In this document: one piece after another, positions 34,843 to 43,708 of the stretch
How the letters are laid out: each line of letters opens with the position of its first letter
Numbering within the stretch: the stretch's first letter is position 1
From: Streptomyces sp. Je 1-332
GTDB taxonomy: Bacteria > Actinomycetota > Actinomycetes > Streptomycetales > Streptomycetaceae
Direction of reading: 5' to 3'
Length of the DNA stretch: 64,000 nt
Assembly (NCBI RefSeq): GCF_040730185.1
Contig: NZ_CP160402.1
Coordinates: forward strand, 7,068,001-7,132,000
Position numbers and translations under genes: made by a program
The notes under the pieces: generated by a model
Database searches by the model: none
What the model saw: the letters and a program-made list of their open reading frames with translations, nothing else
What the model was told of the DNA's origin: nothing

Positions 34843-36084
34843 CTACCCCGGCGCAACTGTGCTGGCCCGCAGCACGACCTCCCCCCGCACCCTCTCGACC
34901 CGCGACCTGGCCGCCCGTTCGCGCAGCGCCAGGGCCATGACGTCTCGGCCCATCTGCCTCAGCGGCAGCGCCACGGTGGTGAGGGGCGGCGTGAGTTCCC
35001 TGACCAGTGGGATGTCGTCGAAGCCCGCGAGCGATACGTCGTCCGGCACCCGGAGTCCCCGCTCGCGCAGGGCGCCCAACGCCCCCACGGCCATCACGTC
35101 CGTCACCGCGAAGACGCACGTGGGCCGCTGCCCCCGCCGCAGCAGTTCGAGCGCGGCCGCATGGCCGCCGTCCCGGGTGAAGGCGCCCTCCACGATCCGC
35201 TCCGGGGGAAGGGGGACGCCGGCCTCGGCCAGTGCCGCGCGGAAACCGGCCAGGCGGTCCGCGACCGTGGTGAGGCGTTCGGGGCCGGTGAGGACGGCGA
35301 ACTCCCGGTGGCCCAGGGCCAGTAGAGCCCGCGCCAACGCACCTGCCCCCGCCCGGTTCTCGGGCTGCACCGTGTCCACGCGGAGGCTGCGGTGCCGGCT
35401 GACCACGGCGACGCGGCCGCCGTCTCGTATGTAGGGGGCGAGCTCGGACTCCAACGCCCGTTCCCACGCCGGGTCCTGGAAGCCCGAGCCGATCAGCAGG
35501 ATCGCGCGCGCCCGCTGCGCCCGCAGCATCGAGACGTACGCGATCTCCCGCGCCGGAGCGCGGAAGGTGCTGGCCAGCATGACGAGCAGGTCCTGTTCGG
35601 CCGCCGCGGCCATGACCCCGCTCGCGATGGCCGCGAAGTAGGGGTCGCCGACGTCGTGACAGATGACGCCCACGGTGTTGTTCGACGAGCTGGCGAGCGC
35701 CTGTGCATGGGCGTTGGGGATGTAGCCGAGTTGATCCGCCGCTTCGAGCACCCGGCGCCGCAGGTCCTCGCGCACGCGCGTCGTACCGTTCAGGGCCCGC
35801 GAAGCGGTGGCGGGGGAGACCCCGGCGGTACTGGCCACGGCGTGCAGCGTGACGTGCGACCCGCCTTCGCGTCCACGCCCGGGGGGCGCGGCTTGCTGCT
35901 CACGGGGCTGCCCGGCTCCAGGCGGACCCGCGTGCTCCCGCCGCCCGGCTCCAGGCGTAACCGCCTGCCCCCGCCCCGATTCAGGCGCATCCGGGCGCCC
36001 CGGCCCCCCTCCGGGTGACCCCCCTCCAGGCAGCCCCCCGTACCCCCGCCCCGCCCCGGGTCCCTGCTCCCGCCCCAGCGCCAC
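34843..36084 (-). CDS. LacI-family transcriptional regulator
   Basis: A 413-residue LacI/PurR-type repressor. The HTH (LHAVASTAGVSPATASRALN) begins only near residue 80, followed by hinge QLGYIPNAHAQALAS and an effector domain with VGVICHDVGDPYFAAI and VSLAGFDDIPLVRELTPPLTT. The 80 residues before the HTH are Gly/Pro/Arg-rich and unlike the family. The first usable start, GTG at 36084, has AAGGGGG upstream, and no start codon lies nearer the HTH. It is divergent from the ABC transporter operon, which has matching operators at 36171-36199. Confidence 0.9.
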   Translation of the reverse strand: MALGREQGPGAGRGYGGLPGGGSPGGGPGRPDAPESGRGQAVTPGAGRREHAGPPGAGQPREQQAAPPGRGREGGSHVTLHAVASTAGVSPATASRALNGTTRVREDLRRRVLEAADQLGYIPNAHAQALASSSNNTVGVICHDVGDPYFAAIASGVMAAAAEQDLLVMLASTFRAPAREIAYVSMLRAQRARAILLIGSGFQDPAWERALESELAPYIRDGGRVAVVSRHRSLRVDTVQPENRAGAGALARALLALGHREFAVLTGPERLTTVADRLAGFRAALAEAGVPLPPERIVEGAFTRDGGHAAALELLRRGQRPTCVFAVTDVMAVGALGALRERGLRVPDDVSLAGFDDIPLVRELTPPLTTVALPLRQMGRDVMALALRERAARSRVERVRGEVVLRASTVAPG

Positions 36085-36127
36085 CGCGCCCCCTTCGTCT
36101 CGCCTCGCGAAACTTCGAGCCGACCTA

Positions 36128-36199
36128 TTGACCCTGCGGTCAGCCAGTCATTAGCGTGGCGGTCACCTTATCAGAAAGCGCTTTCTGAAAGCGGTTTCC
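36128..36199 (+). promoter_or_regulatory. Promoter and tandem LacI operators before the ABC transporter
   Basis: TTGACC (36128-36133), 18-bp spacer and TAGCGT (36152-36157) form a good -35/-10 pair. Just downstream is a perfect 18-bp palindrome TCAGAAAGCGCTTTCTGA (36171-36188). It is overlapped by a second LacI-type site TGAAAGCGGTTTCC (36186-36199). A bound repressor would block transcript initiation or escape. The same layout recurs before the ThuA gene. Confidence 0.75.
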
Positions 36200-36258
36200 G
36201 GCACCATCGAAGCTCCGTATCCGCCTCCGAAGTTCGCTGACTGCCAGGGGAGTTCACC

Positions 36259-37122
36259 GTGAGCCAGAGCGCACTGCAGGCAACTCCCGTGAAGACCGCG
36301 GGCGTTGTGGAACGCAGCCGCCCCACCCTGAGGCAACGTACCGCCGAGGCGGCCGAGAAGAGCTGGCGGCCGCTCGTCCTGCTGCTCGTCTGTTTCGGCG
36401 CCTGGTGGCTCGTCGCCGCCACCGAGATGGTCGAGGCGTACCTCGTGCCCTCGCCCGGCGCTACCCTCGACGTGATCCTCGACAAGCCCGACTACCTCTG
36501 GCAGCACAGCTGGGTCACCACGTACGAGACCCTGCTCGGCTTCGTCATCGCCGTGGGCGTCGGGATTCTCGCCGCGGTCCTCATGGTCTATTCGACGACC
36601 GTCGAGAAGACGCTCTACCCGATCCTCCTGTTCGCCCAGGTCGTCCCGAAGATCGCCATCGCCCCGCTCTTCGTCGTCTGGCTCGGCTTCGGCATCGCCC
36701 CGAAGATCCTCATCGCCGTGCTCATCGCCTTCTTCCCCGTCGTCATCTCGATGGTGACGGGCCTGAAGGCCGTCGACCCGGAGATGCTCCAGCTCTCCGC
36801 CACCATGGGCGCACGGCCCTGGCAGACCTTCCTGAAGATCCGCTTCCCGGCATCGCTCCCGCATCTCTTCTCCGGCCTCAAGGTGGCCGTCACGCTCGCC
36901 GTGACCGGCGCCGTCGTGGGCGAGTTCGTCGGCGCGAACGAAGGCCTCGGATACGTGATCCTCCAGGCCAACGGAAACCTCGACACCCCGATGCTCTTCG
37001 CGGGGCTGCTCGTCATGTCGCTGATCGGTGTCGTCCTCTTCGTGCTCGTCGAGATCGCCGAGCACCTGCTCCTGCCGTGGCACGCGAGCCGCAGGGACGC
37101 GGCAGCCACCACGGCGTACTGA
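36259..37122 (+). CDS. ABC transporter permease, NitT/TauT type
   Basis: A 287-residue inner-membrane permease with about six transmembrane helices. The EAA loop is near residues 171-190 (GLKAVDPEMLQLSATMGARPWQTFLKIRFPASLPHLFSGLK gives the span; key residues A-x6-G...P). The fold matches permeases for nitrate, taurine, sulfonates or pyrimidine precursors. The GTG at 36259 follows AGGGGAG. It is the first gene of a three-gene operon, with binding protein and ATPase next. Confidence 0.92.
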   Translation: MSQSALQATPVKTAGVVERSRPTLRQRTAEAAEKSWRPLVLLLVCFGAWWLVAATEMVEAYLVPSPGATLDVILDKPDYLWQHSWVTTYETLLGFVIAVGVGILAAVLMVYSTTVEKTLYPILLFAQVVPKIAIAPLFVVWLGFGIAPKILIAVLIAFFPVVISMVTGLKAVDPEMLQLSATMGARPWQTFLKIRFPASLPHLFSGLKVAVTLAVTGAVVGEFVGANEGLGYVILQANGNLDTPMLFAGLLVMSLIGVVLFVLVEIAEHLLLPWHASRRDAAATTAY

Positions 37123-37201
37123 CCCCCGCACACGCCCAGCCCTCCCCCCCAACTCCCCGAGCCCCCAGCCATGTCCGTCGTACGCGAAGAAGGGCCGTTC
37201 C

Positions 37202-38230
37202 ATGCACGCGCGCAGACTGCTCACCGGCCTCGTCCCCCTGAGCCTTGTCGCGGTGACCGCGACGGCCTGCGGCGGCGATGACGACAAGACGAGCACCAGC
37301 GACTCCGGCAAGAAGCTCGACAAGGTGACGCTGACGCTCAACTGGTACCCGTACGGCGAACACGCGCCGTTCTACTACGGCAAGCAGCAGAAGATCTTCG
37401 AGAAGCACGGCATCGACGTCGACATCAGGGCGGGCCAGGGTTCGCAGAAGACGGTGCAGGCCACGGGCGCCGGTCAGACCGACTTCGGCTGGGCTGACAC
37501 CCCGGCGGTGCTCGCGGGTGTCGACCAGGGCGTCAAGGTGAAGAGCCTGGGTGTGTTCCTGCAGACGACGCCCGCCTCGGTGCAGTTCTTCGAGGCCCAG
37601 GGCGTCAAGTCCCCCGCCGACCTCAAGGGCAAGACGATCGCGGGCACGGCGGGTGACGCGCTCACCAAGACCTTCCCGATCTTCCTCGCGAAGAACGACA
37701 TGGAGCTCTCCGACGTCAACGTCCAGAACACCGACCCGGCGGGCAAGATCGCCGCGGTGATCTCCGGAAAGACGGACGCCCTGCTGGGGTACGCGAGCGA
37801 CCAGGGCCCCACCATGCAGAACAAGGCCAAGAAGGACGTCTCGTATCTGCGCTTCTCCGAGAACGGCCTCAACTTCTACTCCAACGGTCTCATCGCCGGG
37901 CCCAAGACCCTTCAGGGCAGGGGTGATCTGGCCAAGCGTATGACCGCCGCGGTCAGCGAGTCGTGGGCGGTCGCCGAGAAGAACCCGGGGCCCGCGGTCG
38001 ACTCGATGGAGGGCGCGTCCGAGCAACTGCCGCCCAAGGAGGTGCTGTCCGAGCAGTTCAAGACGACGCTGACCCTGCTGCACACCGACGCCACGAAGGG
38101 GAAGGCGCCGGGCGCCAACACCGAGGCGGACTGGCAGCAGACCATCGACGTCTTCGCGGAGGCGGGCATGGTCAAGAAGGCCAAGCCCGTCGCCGAGTAC
38201 TGGGACGCGGCCAAGGGCATCAAGGGCTGA
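37202..38230 (+). CDS. ABC transporter substrate-binding lipoprotein (NMT1/THI5-like)
   Basis: A 342-residue lipoprotein. The signal sequence ends at a lipobox-like TATAC with C23 followed by GGDDD. The mature part starts VTLTLNWYPYGEHAPFYYGKQQ and continues with GSQKTVQATGAGQTDFGWAD, the pattern of NMT1/THI5 proteins that bind hydroxymethylpyrimidine, riboflavin or similar rings. It delivers ligand to the permease encoded upstream. A thiamine-precursor or flavin ligand is possible, but control by a LacI repressor argues for a sugar-linked compound. The ligand is therefore open. Confidence 0.9.
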   Translation: MHARRLLTGLVPLSLVAVTATACGGDDDKTSTSDSGKKLDKVTLTLNWYPYGEHAPFYYGKQQKIFEKHGIDVDIRAGQGSQKTVQATGAGQTDFGWADTPAVLAGVDQGVKVKSLGVFLQTTPASVQFFEAQGVKSPADLKGKTIAGTAGDALTKTFPIFLAKNDMELSDVNVQNTDPAGKIAAVISGKTDALLGYASDQGPTMQNKAKKDVSYLRFSENGLNFYSNGLIAGPKTLQGRGDLAKRMTAAVSESWAVAEKNPGPAVDSMEGASEQLPPKEVLSEQFKTTLTLLHTDATKGKAPGANTEADWQQTIDVFAEAGMVKKAKPVAEYWDAAKGIKG

Positions 38231-38244
38231 GGGGCGGCAGAGGA

Positions 38245-39078
38245 ATGGCCAAGGATGCGACTCTCAAGATGAGTGACGAGCCACGCGCGACGGCGGGGGC
38301 CCCTGCACGGGAGGCGGTACGCCTCGACGACGTCGCCGTCCGCTTCCGTACGAAGAAGAAGGACGTCACCGCGTTGCGGGACGTCTCGCTCGGTGTCGGC
38401 GCGGGCGAGTTCGTGGCGATCGTCGGGCCTTCGGGCTGCGGCAAGTCCACCCTCCTGAAGCTGATCGCCGGCCTCCTCGCGCCCTCTTCGGGCGGTGTGC
38501 TTCTCGGCGGCGAGCAGGTGCGCGGGCCCCGCCGCGACATCGGTTACGTCTTCCAGCGGGCGGCGCTCCTCGACTGGCGCACCGCACGCCGCAACATCCT
38601 GCTCCAGGCGGAGATACGAGGAATCCCGGGAGCCGAGGCACGCGCGCGTGCCGACGAACTGATCCGCATGACCGGACTCGGCGGCTTCGAGGACGCCTAT
38701 CCGCACGAGCTGTCCGGCGGCATGCAACAACGCGTCGCGCTCTGCCGGGCGTTGCTGCACGAGCCCCCGGTACTGCTCATGGACGAGCCCTTCGGGGCGC
38801 TCGACGCGCTGACGCGCGAGCAGATGAACGTCGAGCTGAACCGGATCTGGCGCGAGACCGGAACGACGGTGCTCCTGGTGACCCACTCGATCCCCGAGGC
38901 CGTGTACCTGGCGGATCGCGTCGTCGTGATGAGCCCGCGCCCCGGCACGATCACGGAAATCATCGACGTCGGCCTTCCTGCCGAGCGTTCCTACGCGACG
39001 ACGCTGGCGACAGCGGAGTTCCGCGAGGCCACCGGGCGTATCCGCGAGCTGCTGGGGGCGGTGTCCGCGCACGAGTGA
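38245..39078 (+). CDS. ABC transporter ATP-binding protein
   Basis: A 277-residue ATPase with Walker A GPSGCGKST near residues 59-67, Q-loop YVFQRAALLDW, signature LSGGMQQR near 156-163, Walker B VLLMDEPFGALDALTR and H-loop LVTHSIPEA. Its similarity is to SsuB/TauB/NrtD-type subunits. It starts 14 bp after the binding-protein gene with AGAGGA upstream, completing the transporter. Confidence 0.95.
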   Translation: MAKDATLKMSDEPRATAGAPAREAVRLDDVAVRFRTKKKDVTALRDVSLGVGAGEFVAIVGPSGCGKSTLLKLIAGLLAPSSGGVLLGGEQVRGPRRDIGYVFQRAALLDWRTARRNILLQAEIRGIPGAEARARADELIRMTGLGGFEDAYPHELSGGMQQRVALCRALLHEPPVLLMDEPFGALDALTREQMNVELNRIWRETGTTVLLVTHSIPEAVYLADRVVVMSPRPGTITEIIDVGLPAERSYATTLATAEFREATGRIRELLGAVSAHE

Positions 39079-39285
39079 GGCATGGTCGCCGCGACGGCCG
39101 GTGCGTACACCGGGATTCGATTCGGATTCCAGCGCGGCGACAAGAGCCAGCTGTAGTTGGTGACTACGTTGATGAACGAGCCCTGAAGCGACGCTAGTTC
39201 GGCCATCGCGCGCGACTGGCACCGTTGTTCCGTTGTGCCCAGGTGCGGCTGAGCCCCCTCGGGAGCCCAGCCGCACCCCGCGCGC

Positions 39286-40173
39286 TCAGTACCGCAATGC
39301 AGCCAGATACGCGTAACTGTTCCGTGCCGTGGCGAACGGGTCGGTGGGGCTGTCGTGCTCCACCAGCCACTGCTTGACGCCGCCCGCGTGCGCGTGGGCG
39401 AACATCGCGGCGAAGTCCAGCGTCCCCGAGCCGACGTCGGCGAAGCCGCCGTCCGGGGCCATGTCCTTCACATGGAGCGCGGGGAAGCGCCGGCGGTGCC
39501 GCACGAAGTACGTCGCCGGATCCGCGCCGCCCTTCGCCGCCCAGTACACGTCCAGTTCGAAGCCGACCAGATGCGGGTCGGTCTCGGTGACGAGGATGTC
39601 GTACAGGCTCGTGCCGTCCACCACCACATGGTCCGTGCCGTGGTTGTGGAACAGCACCGGGCCGAGTCCCGCGTCGCGTGACGCCTGCCCGATGCGGTTG
39701 AACTCCCGTGCCGCTTCCCGGAATCCGTCCGGCGTGTGCAGCGCGCCCGGCAGACTCGGCACCACCGGCCACTTCGCGCCGAGGGTGTACAGATCCTCCA
39801 GAGCCTGGGGGAGCCCGCTGCCCTTGAGTGTGTCGTACGCGACGTGTTCGAGTACCGCCTTCAGGTCCACCGCGTCGAGCATCCGCCGGATGTCGGCCGC
39901 GCTGTTCCCGTGCCGGCCGCTCACGCCCACCGTCGCGTAACCGATGTCGGCGAGCTGTTCCAGTGTGCCCGCGAAGTCCCGGGCGAGGGCATCACGCATC
40001 GTGTAGAGATGCATGCCGATGCCCCCGCGTGGGATGCGCCGGCACCGTGACGCGTCACCCGCGCGCGCGGGCAGTGCGGTACCGACCGCTGCCGCGAGCC
40101 CCAACGACGTACCGAGAAAGGCGCGTCTGGTCCCGTTGAGACCGTTTCTCTTCATGGATGTCATGGCTGTCAT
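39286..40173 (-). CDS. Tat-exported sugar phosphate isomerase/epimerase-like protein
   Basis: A 295-residue xylose-isomerase-like TIM-barrel protein. The twin-arginine signal GTRRAFLGTSLGLAAA lies near residues 14-29. IGMHLYTMRDAL, DIGYATVGVSGRHG, FHNHGTDH and FELDVYWAAKGG carry the family's metal and sugar-binding residues. It lies 10 bp downstream of the ThuA gene on the same strand, so the pair is an operon. Export points to action on extracellular sugars, perhaps 3-keto-glycosides as proposed for partner families of ThuA; that is inference. Confidence 0.87.
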   Translation of the reverse strand: MTAMTSMKRNGLNGTRRAFLGTSLGLAAAVGTALPARAGDASRCRRIPRGGIGMHLYTMRDALARDFAGTLEQLADIGYATVGVSGRHGNSAADIRRMLDAVDLKAVLEHVAYDTLKGSGLPQALEDLYTLGAKWPVVPSLPGALHTPDGFREAAREFNRIGQASRDAGLGPVLFHNHGTDHVVVDGTSLYDILVTETDPHLVGFELDVYWAAKGGADPATYFVRHRRRFPALHVKDMAPDGGFADVGSGTLDFAAMFAHAHAGGVKQWLVEHDSPTDPFATARNSYAYLAALRY

Positions 40174-40183
40174 GGGTGCCCCC

Positions 40184-43100
40184 TCACTTCGCCGTGATCC
40201 GGACCGCGCCGGTCGTCGTGTCGCCCTTGTCGTCGGTGACGGTCAGATGCGCCGTGTACGAGCCCTTGCGCGCGTAACTGTGCTCGGCGCTGCCGCTCTC
40301 CGTCCCCGAAGGCTTGGCGTTGTCGCCGAAGTCCCAGTGGTACGAGGCCGCGGTGCGGCCCTCGGGGAGCTGCACCGTGCTCGTGAGTTTCACGGCGAGA
40401 GGCGCGGTGCCGTCGGCCGGGGCCGCCTTGACCGTCACCTTCGCGCCGGTGTTCTTCTCGACTCCGGGGCCGTTGAAGTGCAGCCAGTCGACCGTCAGGA
40501 GATCGGCCTTCTCCGGCGACCACTCGGGGTTGGTGAAGACGGCGTACAGCTTGGTCGTGCCGGCGTGGTCGGCCAGGTCGGTGGTCGGCGAGATGAAGTT
40601 GCCCCAGCCGCCCGTGTTCGGCACGCTCACCTTGCCGAGCAGCTTGCCCGTGGGAGACCCGGCGCGGAACTCGATGTCACCGCCGAGTCCCGCCGAAGCC
40701 GCGCCCACCGTCACGGAGTCGACGCCCTTGAGGTTCACCGGGTCGAAGGAGACCCAGTCGCCGTCCTCGATCTCGATGAGCCGCTTGCCGCCGGAAGCGT
40801 CCGCGCGATCACCGATGTCCGCCCCGCCGTGCGCGCCGCCGGTCGCGGTCCGGTGCTCGGCCTCGCGGTAGGAGGTCCGCAGCGTCAGCGAGGAGGAACC
40901 TGTCAGTGCGGGCACACCCGACGCGCCCTTGTCCTCGTACTGGGCCGTGATCCCGTAGTAGAGATTCTGGCCGGGCCCGTGGCTGTCGCCCGCGTCCGTC
41001 ACGATCTCGCCCGCGCAGCCGGTGTAGTTGTCCAGCGGATGCAGATGGGTGTCGTGCCCGAGCTGGGACTGGACGACGACCCGCTTGCAGTCGATCTTCC
41101 CGTCCTCCTTGTCGGTCACCTTGATCTTGAACGGAATCGTGTCCCCGAAGCTGAACATCCCGCCGTTGGGCGGTTGCTGGATGGAGACCACGGGACGGGT
41201 GTTCCCGACGGTGACCTCCTGGACGGCGAGACCGCTCAGCTCGTCCGGGCCCGTGACCTTGAGCCGCGCGCTGAACTGCCCCTTCTCGGTGTACGTGTGC
41301 GTCGGGTTGGCCTCGGTCGAGTCCGTCGTGCCGTTGCCGTCGAAGTCCCACGCGTACGTGACGGGTTTGTCGTCCGGCAGCCCCGAACCCTCGCTGGAGA
41401 ACTTCACCTCCAGGGGCGCAGCGCCGTTGTCCGGGGTGGCCGTGACCCGGGCGTCCGGCAGCCGTCCGTCCGCCACGTAGTCGATGCGGTAGATGCCCGC
41501 GCCTTCGTTGCTGCCGCCACGGCCCGTGCCGCTGCCGAGACCGAAGTCGATGACGTACATCGCCCCGTCAGGCCCGAAGTCGGCGTCGAAGGGCTGGTTC
41601 CATTTCATGTCCGGGAAAATGGAGTTGATCGAGTTCAGATCGCCCGCCTTGGCCGGCTCGAAGCGCGGATCGGTGAACGTCTGGTCCTTCTCCTGCATGG
41701 AGAAGACCTTGAACCACTGCCTGGTCAGCTCGTAGTTGAACCACTTCCCCTCGAAGTACTCGGGGAACTTCGTCTTGTACGTGTTGTCGGCGTCGTAGTC
41801 GTAGACGGGACCGCTCATCGGGCCGCCGCCACCCGTACCGAGTTCGGGGAACTGCTCGGAGGCGGAGTAGGCGTACCAGACGTCCGCGGCCTGGGCCGGC
41901 GGCAGATCACGCAGACCCGTGTTGTTCGGGGAATCGTTCACGATCTTCGCGCAGTCGAATTTCGCGCCGGACTTCTTCGTCGCGAAGTCGTAGTCGTTGA
42001 ACGGGGTGTTGTTGCCGATGCAGTAGGGCCAGCCGTAGTTGCCCGCCTTGGTGATGCGGTTGTACTCGACGGTCCCCTCGGGACCGCGGTCGGCGACCGC
42101 CGCCTTCGCGTCGGGCCCGTAGTCCGCCATCAGCAGGGCGCCGCTCAACGGGTCGGTGGTGATGCGGAAGGGGTTGCGCATACCCATCGCGTAGATCTCG
42201 GAGCGGGTCTTTTCCGTTCCCGGCGCGAAGAGATTCCCGTCGGGAACGGAGTAGGTCCCGTCGTCCTTCGGTGTGATGCGCAGGACCTTGCCGCGCAGGT
42301 CGTTCGTATTGCCGGAGGTGCCCTGCGCGTCCCAGGCGCGGCGGCCTTCACGCTCGTCGATCGGGGCGAATCCGTCCGACGCGAACGGGTCGGTGTTGTC
42401 ACCCGTCGCGATATACAGATCACCCTTCTTGTCGAAGGCGATGGAGCCCGCCATGTGCGAGTTCGCCCGGCCTTCACCACGGAAGGTGGGAATGGAGAGG
42501 ATCCGTTTCTCCGTGGCCGGATCCACCTTTCCGTCCGCTTCGGTGAAGCGGGAGAGGTTGATGCGTTTCTCGGTCTTGTCGGAGTTCAGGAGATAGACCC
42601 AGTGGTTGTCCTGGAACTTCGGGTCGAGCGCGAGGCCGAGCAGCCCGTCCGACTGGCTCGTCATCTCGGGGGTGTAGTCGAAGTCGAGCGCCGTGGAGAC
42701 CTTCAGCGTCTCCTGGTCGATGATCTTCAGCTTCCCGGTGCGCTGGACGAAGAACACCCGGCGGTCCGGGGCGACGGCGAGCTCGAAGGGGTCGGCCAGG
42801 TCGTTCGTGGCGAGCGGCGTGCGCTGGAAGGCGCCGGTCTTGGTGGCGGTGCAGTCGCCGGGCTTGTTGCCGGCGGCCCACTCGATGCCGCCGAGCAGGT
42901 GCTTGAGGAAACCCTCTTCCTGGAAGGCCGACTTGGCGTGCCCGCCCGCCGTGTACCAGGAGCGCCCGCCGTCGTAGTTCTGGCACCAGGACCACGGCTG
43001 GTCGACACCCTCGTCGAGGCCGTTCACGCCGTCGCGCACCTTCACCTGTGCGAGCGTGTGCACCTTCCCGGTCGGATTGGCGCGCCAGTTGTACCACTCC

Positions 43101-43708
43101 TCCGTGCGCTCCCAGAGCTCCGGGAGGCCCTTGGTGGAGGGGTGCGCGTGGTCGAGCACCTTGATCCGCCCGGTCTGGACCTCGGGGTGCTTGTCGAAGA
43201 TCGCGCCGACCAGACCCTCGTACCAGCTCCAGTCCCGCTCGCTGGCCGACGCCGCGTGCAGACCGACCCAGCCGCCGCCCCCGCGGACGTACTTCTGGAA
43301 GGCCGCGCGCTGCGCGGCGTCGAGCAGGTCACCCTTCTCCGGGGTGGAGTTGGTGTTGTTGAAGACGATGGCCTGGAAGCGGGCGAGGTTGGTGTCGGTG
43401 AAGGCGGCCGCGTCGTCGGTGGCCTCCACTTCGAAGCCGTTCTCGGTGCCGAGCTTCTTGATGGCCTCGACGCCCGCGGGGATCGAGTCGTGGGGGAAGT
43501 TCGTGACCTTGGAGAAGACCAGGACACGGAAGGGGGCCGCCGCGGGCTTCGGATCCGCCTGGGCGGTGGCGCGGTGCGGCGCGGTGAGGCCGAGGCCGAT
43601 GACGAGGGCCAGCAGGGCGATGAGCGCGAGCCAGGGGCTCGGCGTGGTGGGGCCCGGTCTCGACAGGGCGGGTCCGCGTCTGGGCGCGGTGGGACTCGTG
43701 GAACTCAT
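40184..43708 (-). CDS. Secreted ThuA / PQQ-dehydrogenase-like / PKD multidomain protein
   Basis: An 1174-residue exported protein. Residues 1-50 hold a signal anchor. A ThuA-like domain spans about 60-285 (RVLVFSKVTNFPHDSI, GGGGWVGLHAASASE, WYTAGGHAKSAF). A soluble glucose-dehydrogenase-type beta-propeller spans about 300-750 (VAPDRRVFFVQRTGKL, LGLALDPKF, LRGKVLRITP). A PKD domain (765-850), a CBM6-like domain (about 935-1085) and a second PKD domain (1090-1174) follow. ThuA relatives process 3-keto sugars, so the protein may oxidise and modify glycans outside the cell. The start ATG is controlled by the promoter/operator at 43854-43910. Confidence 0.9.
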   Translation of the reverse strand: MSSTSPTAPRRGPALSRPGPTTPSPWLALIALLALVIGLGLTAPHRATAQADPKPAAAPFRVLVFSKVTNFPHDSIPAGVEAIKKLGTENGFEVEATDDAAAFTDTNLARFQAIVFNNTNSTPEKGDLLDAAQRAAFQKYVRGGGGWVGLHAASASERDWSWYEGLVGAIFDKHPEVQTGRIKVLDHAHPSTKGLPELWERTEEWYNWRANPTGKVHTLAQVKVRDGVNGLDEGVDQPWSWCQNYDGGRSWYTAGGHAKSAFQEEGFLKHLLGGIEWAAGNKPGDCTATKTGAFQRTPLATNDLADPFELAVAPDRRVFFVQRTGKLKIIDQETLKVSTALDFDYTPEMTSQSDGLLGLALDPKFQDNHWVYLLNSDKTEKRINLSRFTEADGKVDPATEKRILSIPTFRGEGRANSHMAGSIAFDKKGDLYIATGDNTDPFASDGFAPIDEREGRRAWDAQGTSGNTNDLRGKVLRITPKDDGTYSVPDGNLFAPGTEKTRSEIYAMGMRNPFRITTDPLSGALLMADYGPDAKAAVADRGPEGTVEYNRITKAGNYGWPYCIGNNTPFNDYDFATKKSGAKFDCAKIVNDSPNNTGLRDLPPAQAADVWYAYSASEQFPELGTGGGGPMSGPVYDYDADNTYKTKFPEYFEGKWFNYELTRQWFKVFSMQEKDQTFTDPRFEPAKAGDLNSINSIFPDMKWNQPFDADFGPDGAMYVIDFGLGSGTGRGGSNEGAGIYRIDYVADGRLPDARVTATPDNGAAPLEVKFSSEGSGLPDDKPVTYAWDFDGNGTTDSTEANPTHTYTEKGQFSARLKVTGPDELSGLAVQEVTVGNTRPVVSIQQPPNGGMFSFGDTIPFKIKVTDKEDGKIDCKRVVVQSQLGHDTHLHPLDNYTGCAGEIVTDAGDSHGPGQNLYYGITAQYEDKGASGVPALTGSSSLTLRTSYREAEHRTATGGAHGGADIGDRADASGGKRLIEIEDGDWVSFDPVNLKGVDSVTVGAASAGLGGDIEFRAGSPTGKLLGKVSVPNTGGWGNFISPTTDLADHAGTTKLYAVFTNPEWSPEKADLLTVDWLHFNGPGVEKNTGAKVTVKAAPADGTAPLAVKLTSTVQLPEGRTAASYHWDFGDNAKPSGTESGSAEHSYARKGSYTAHLTVTDDKGDTTTGAVRITAK

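Noticed and set aside
15463..39167. Shared 12-mer GTTGGTGACTAC at 15463 and 39156
   Set aside because: Many 12-mers are expected to recur by chance in 64 kb, and flanking sequence and context differ.
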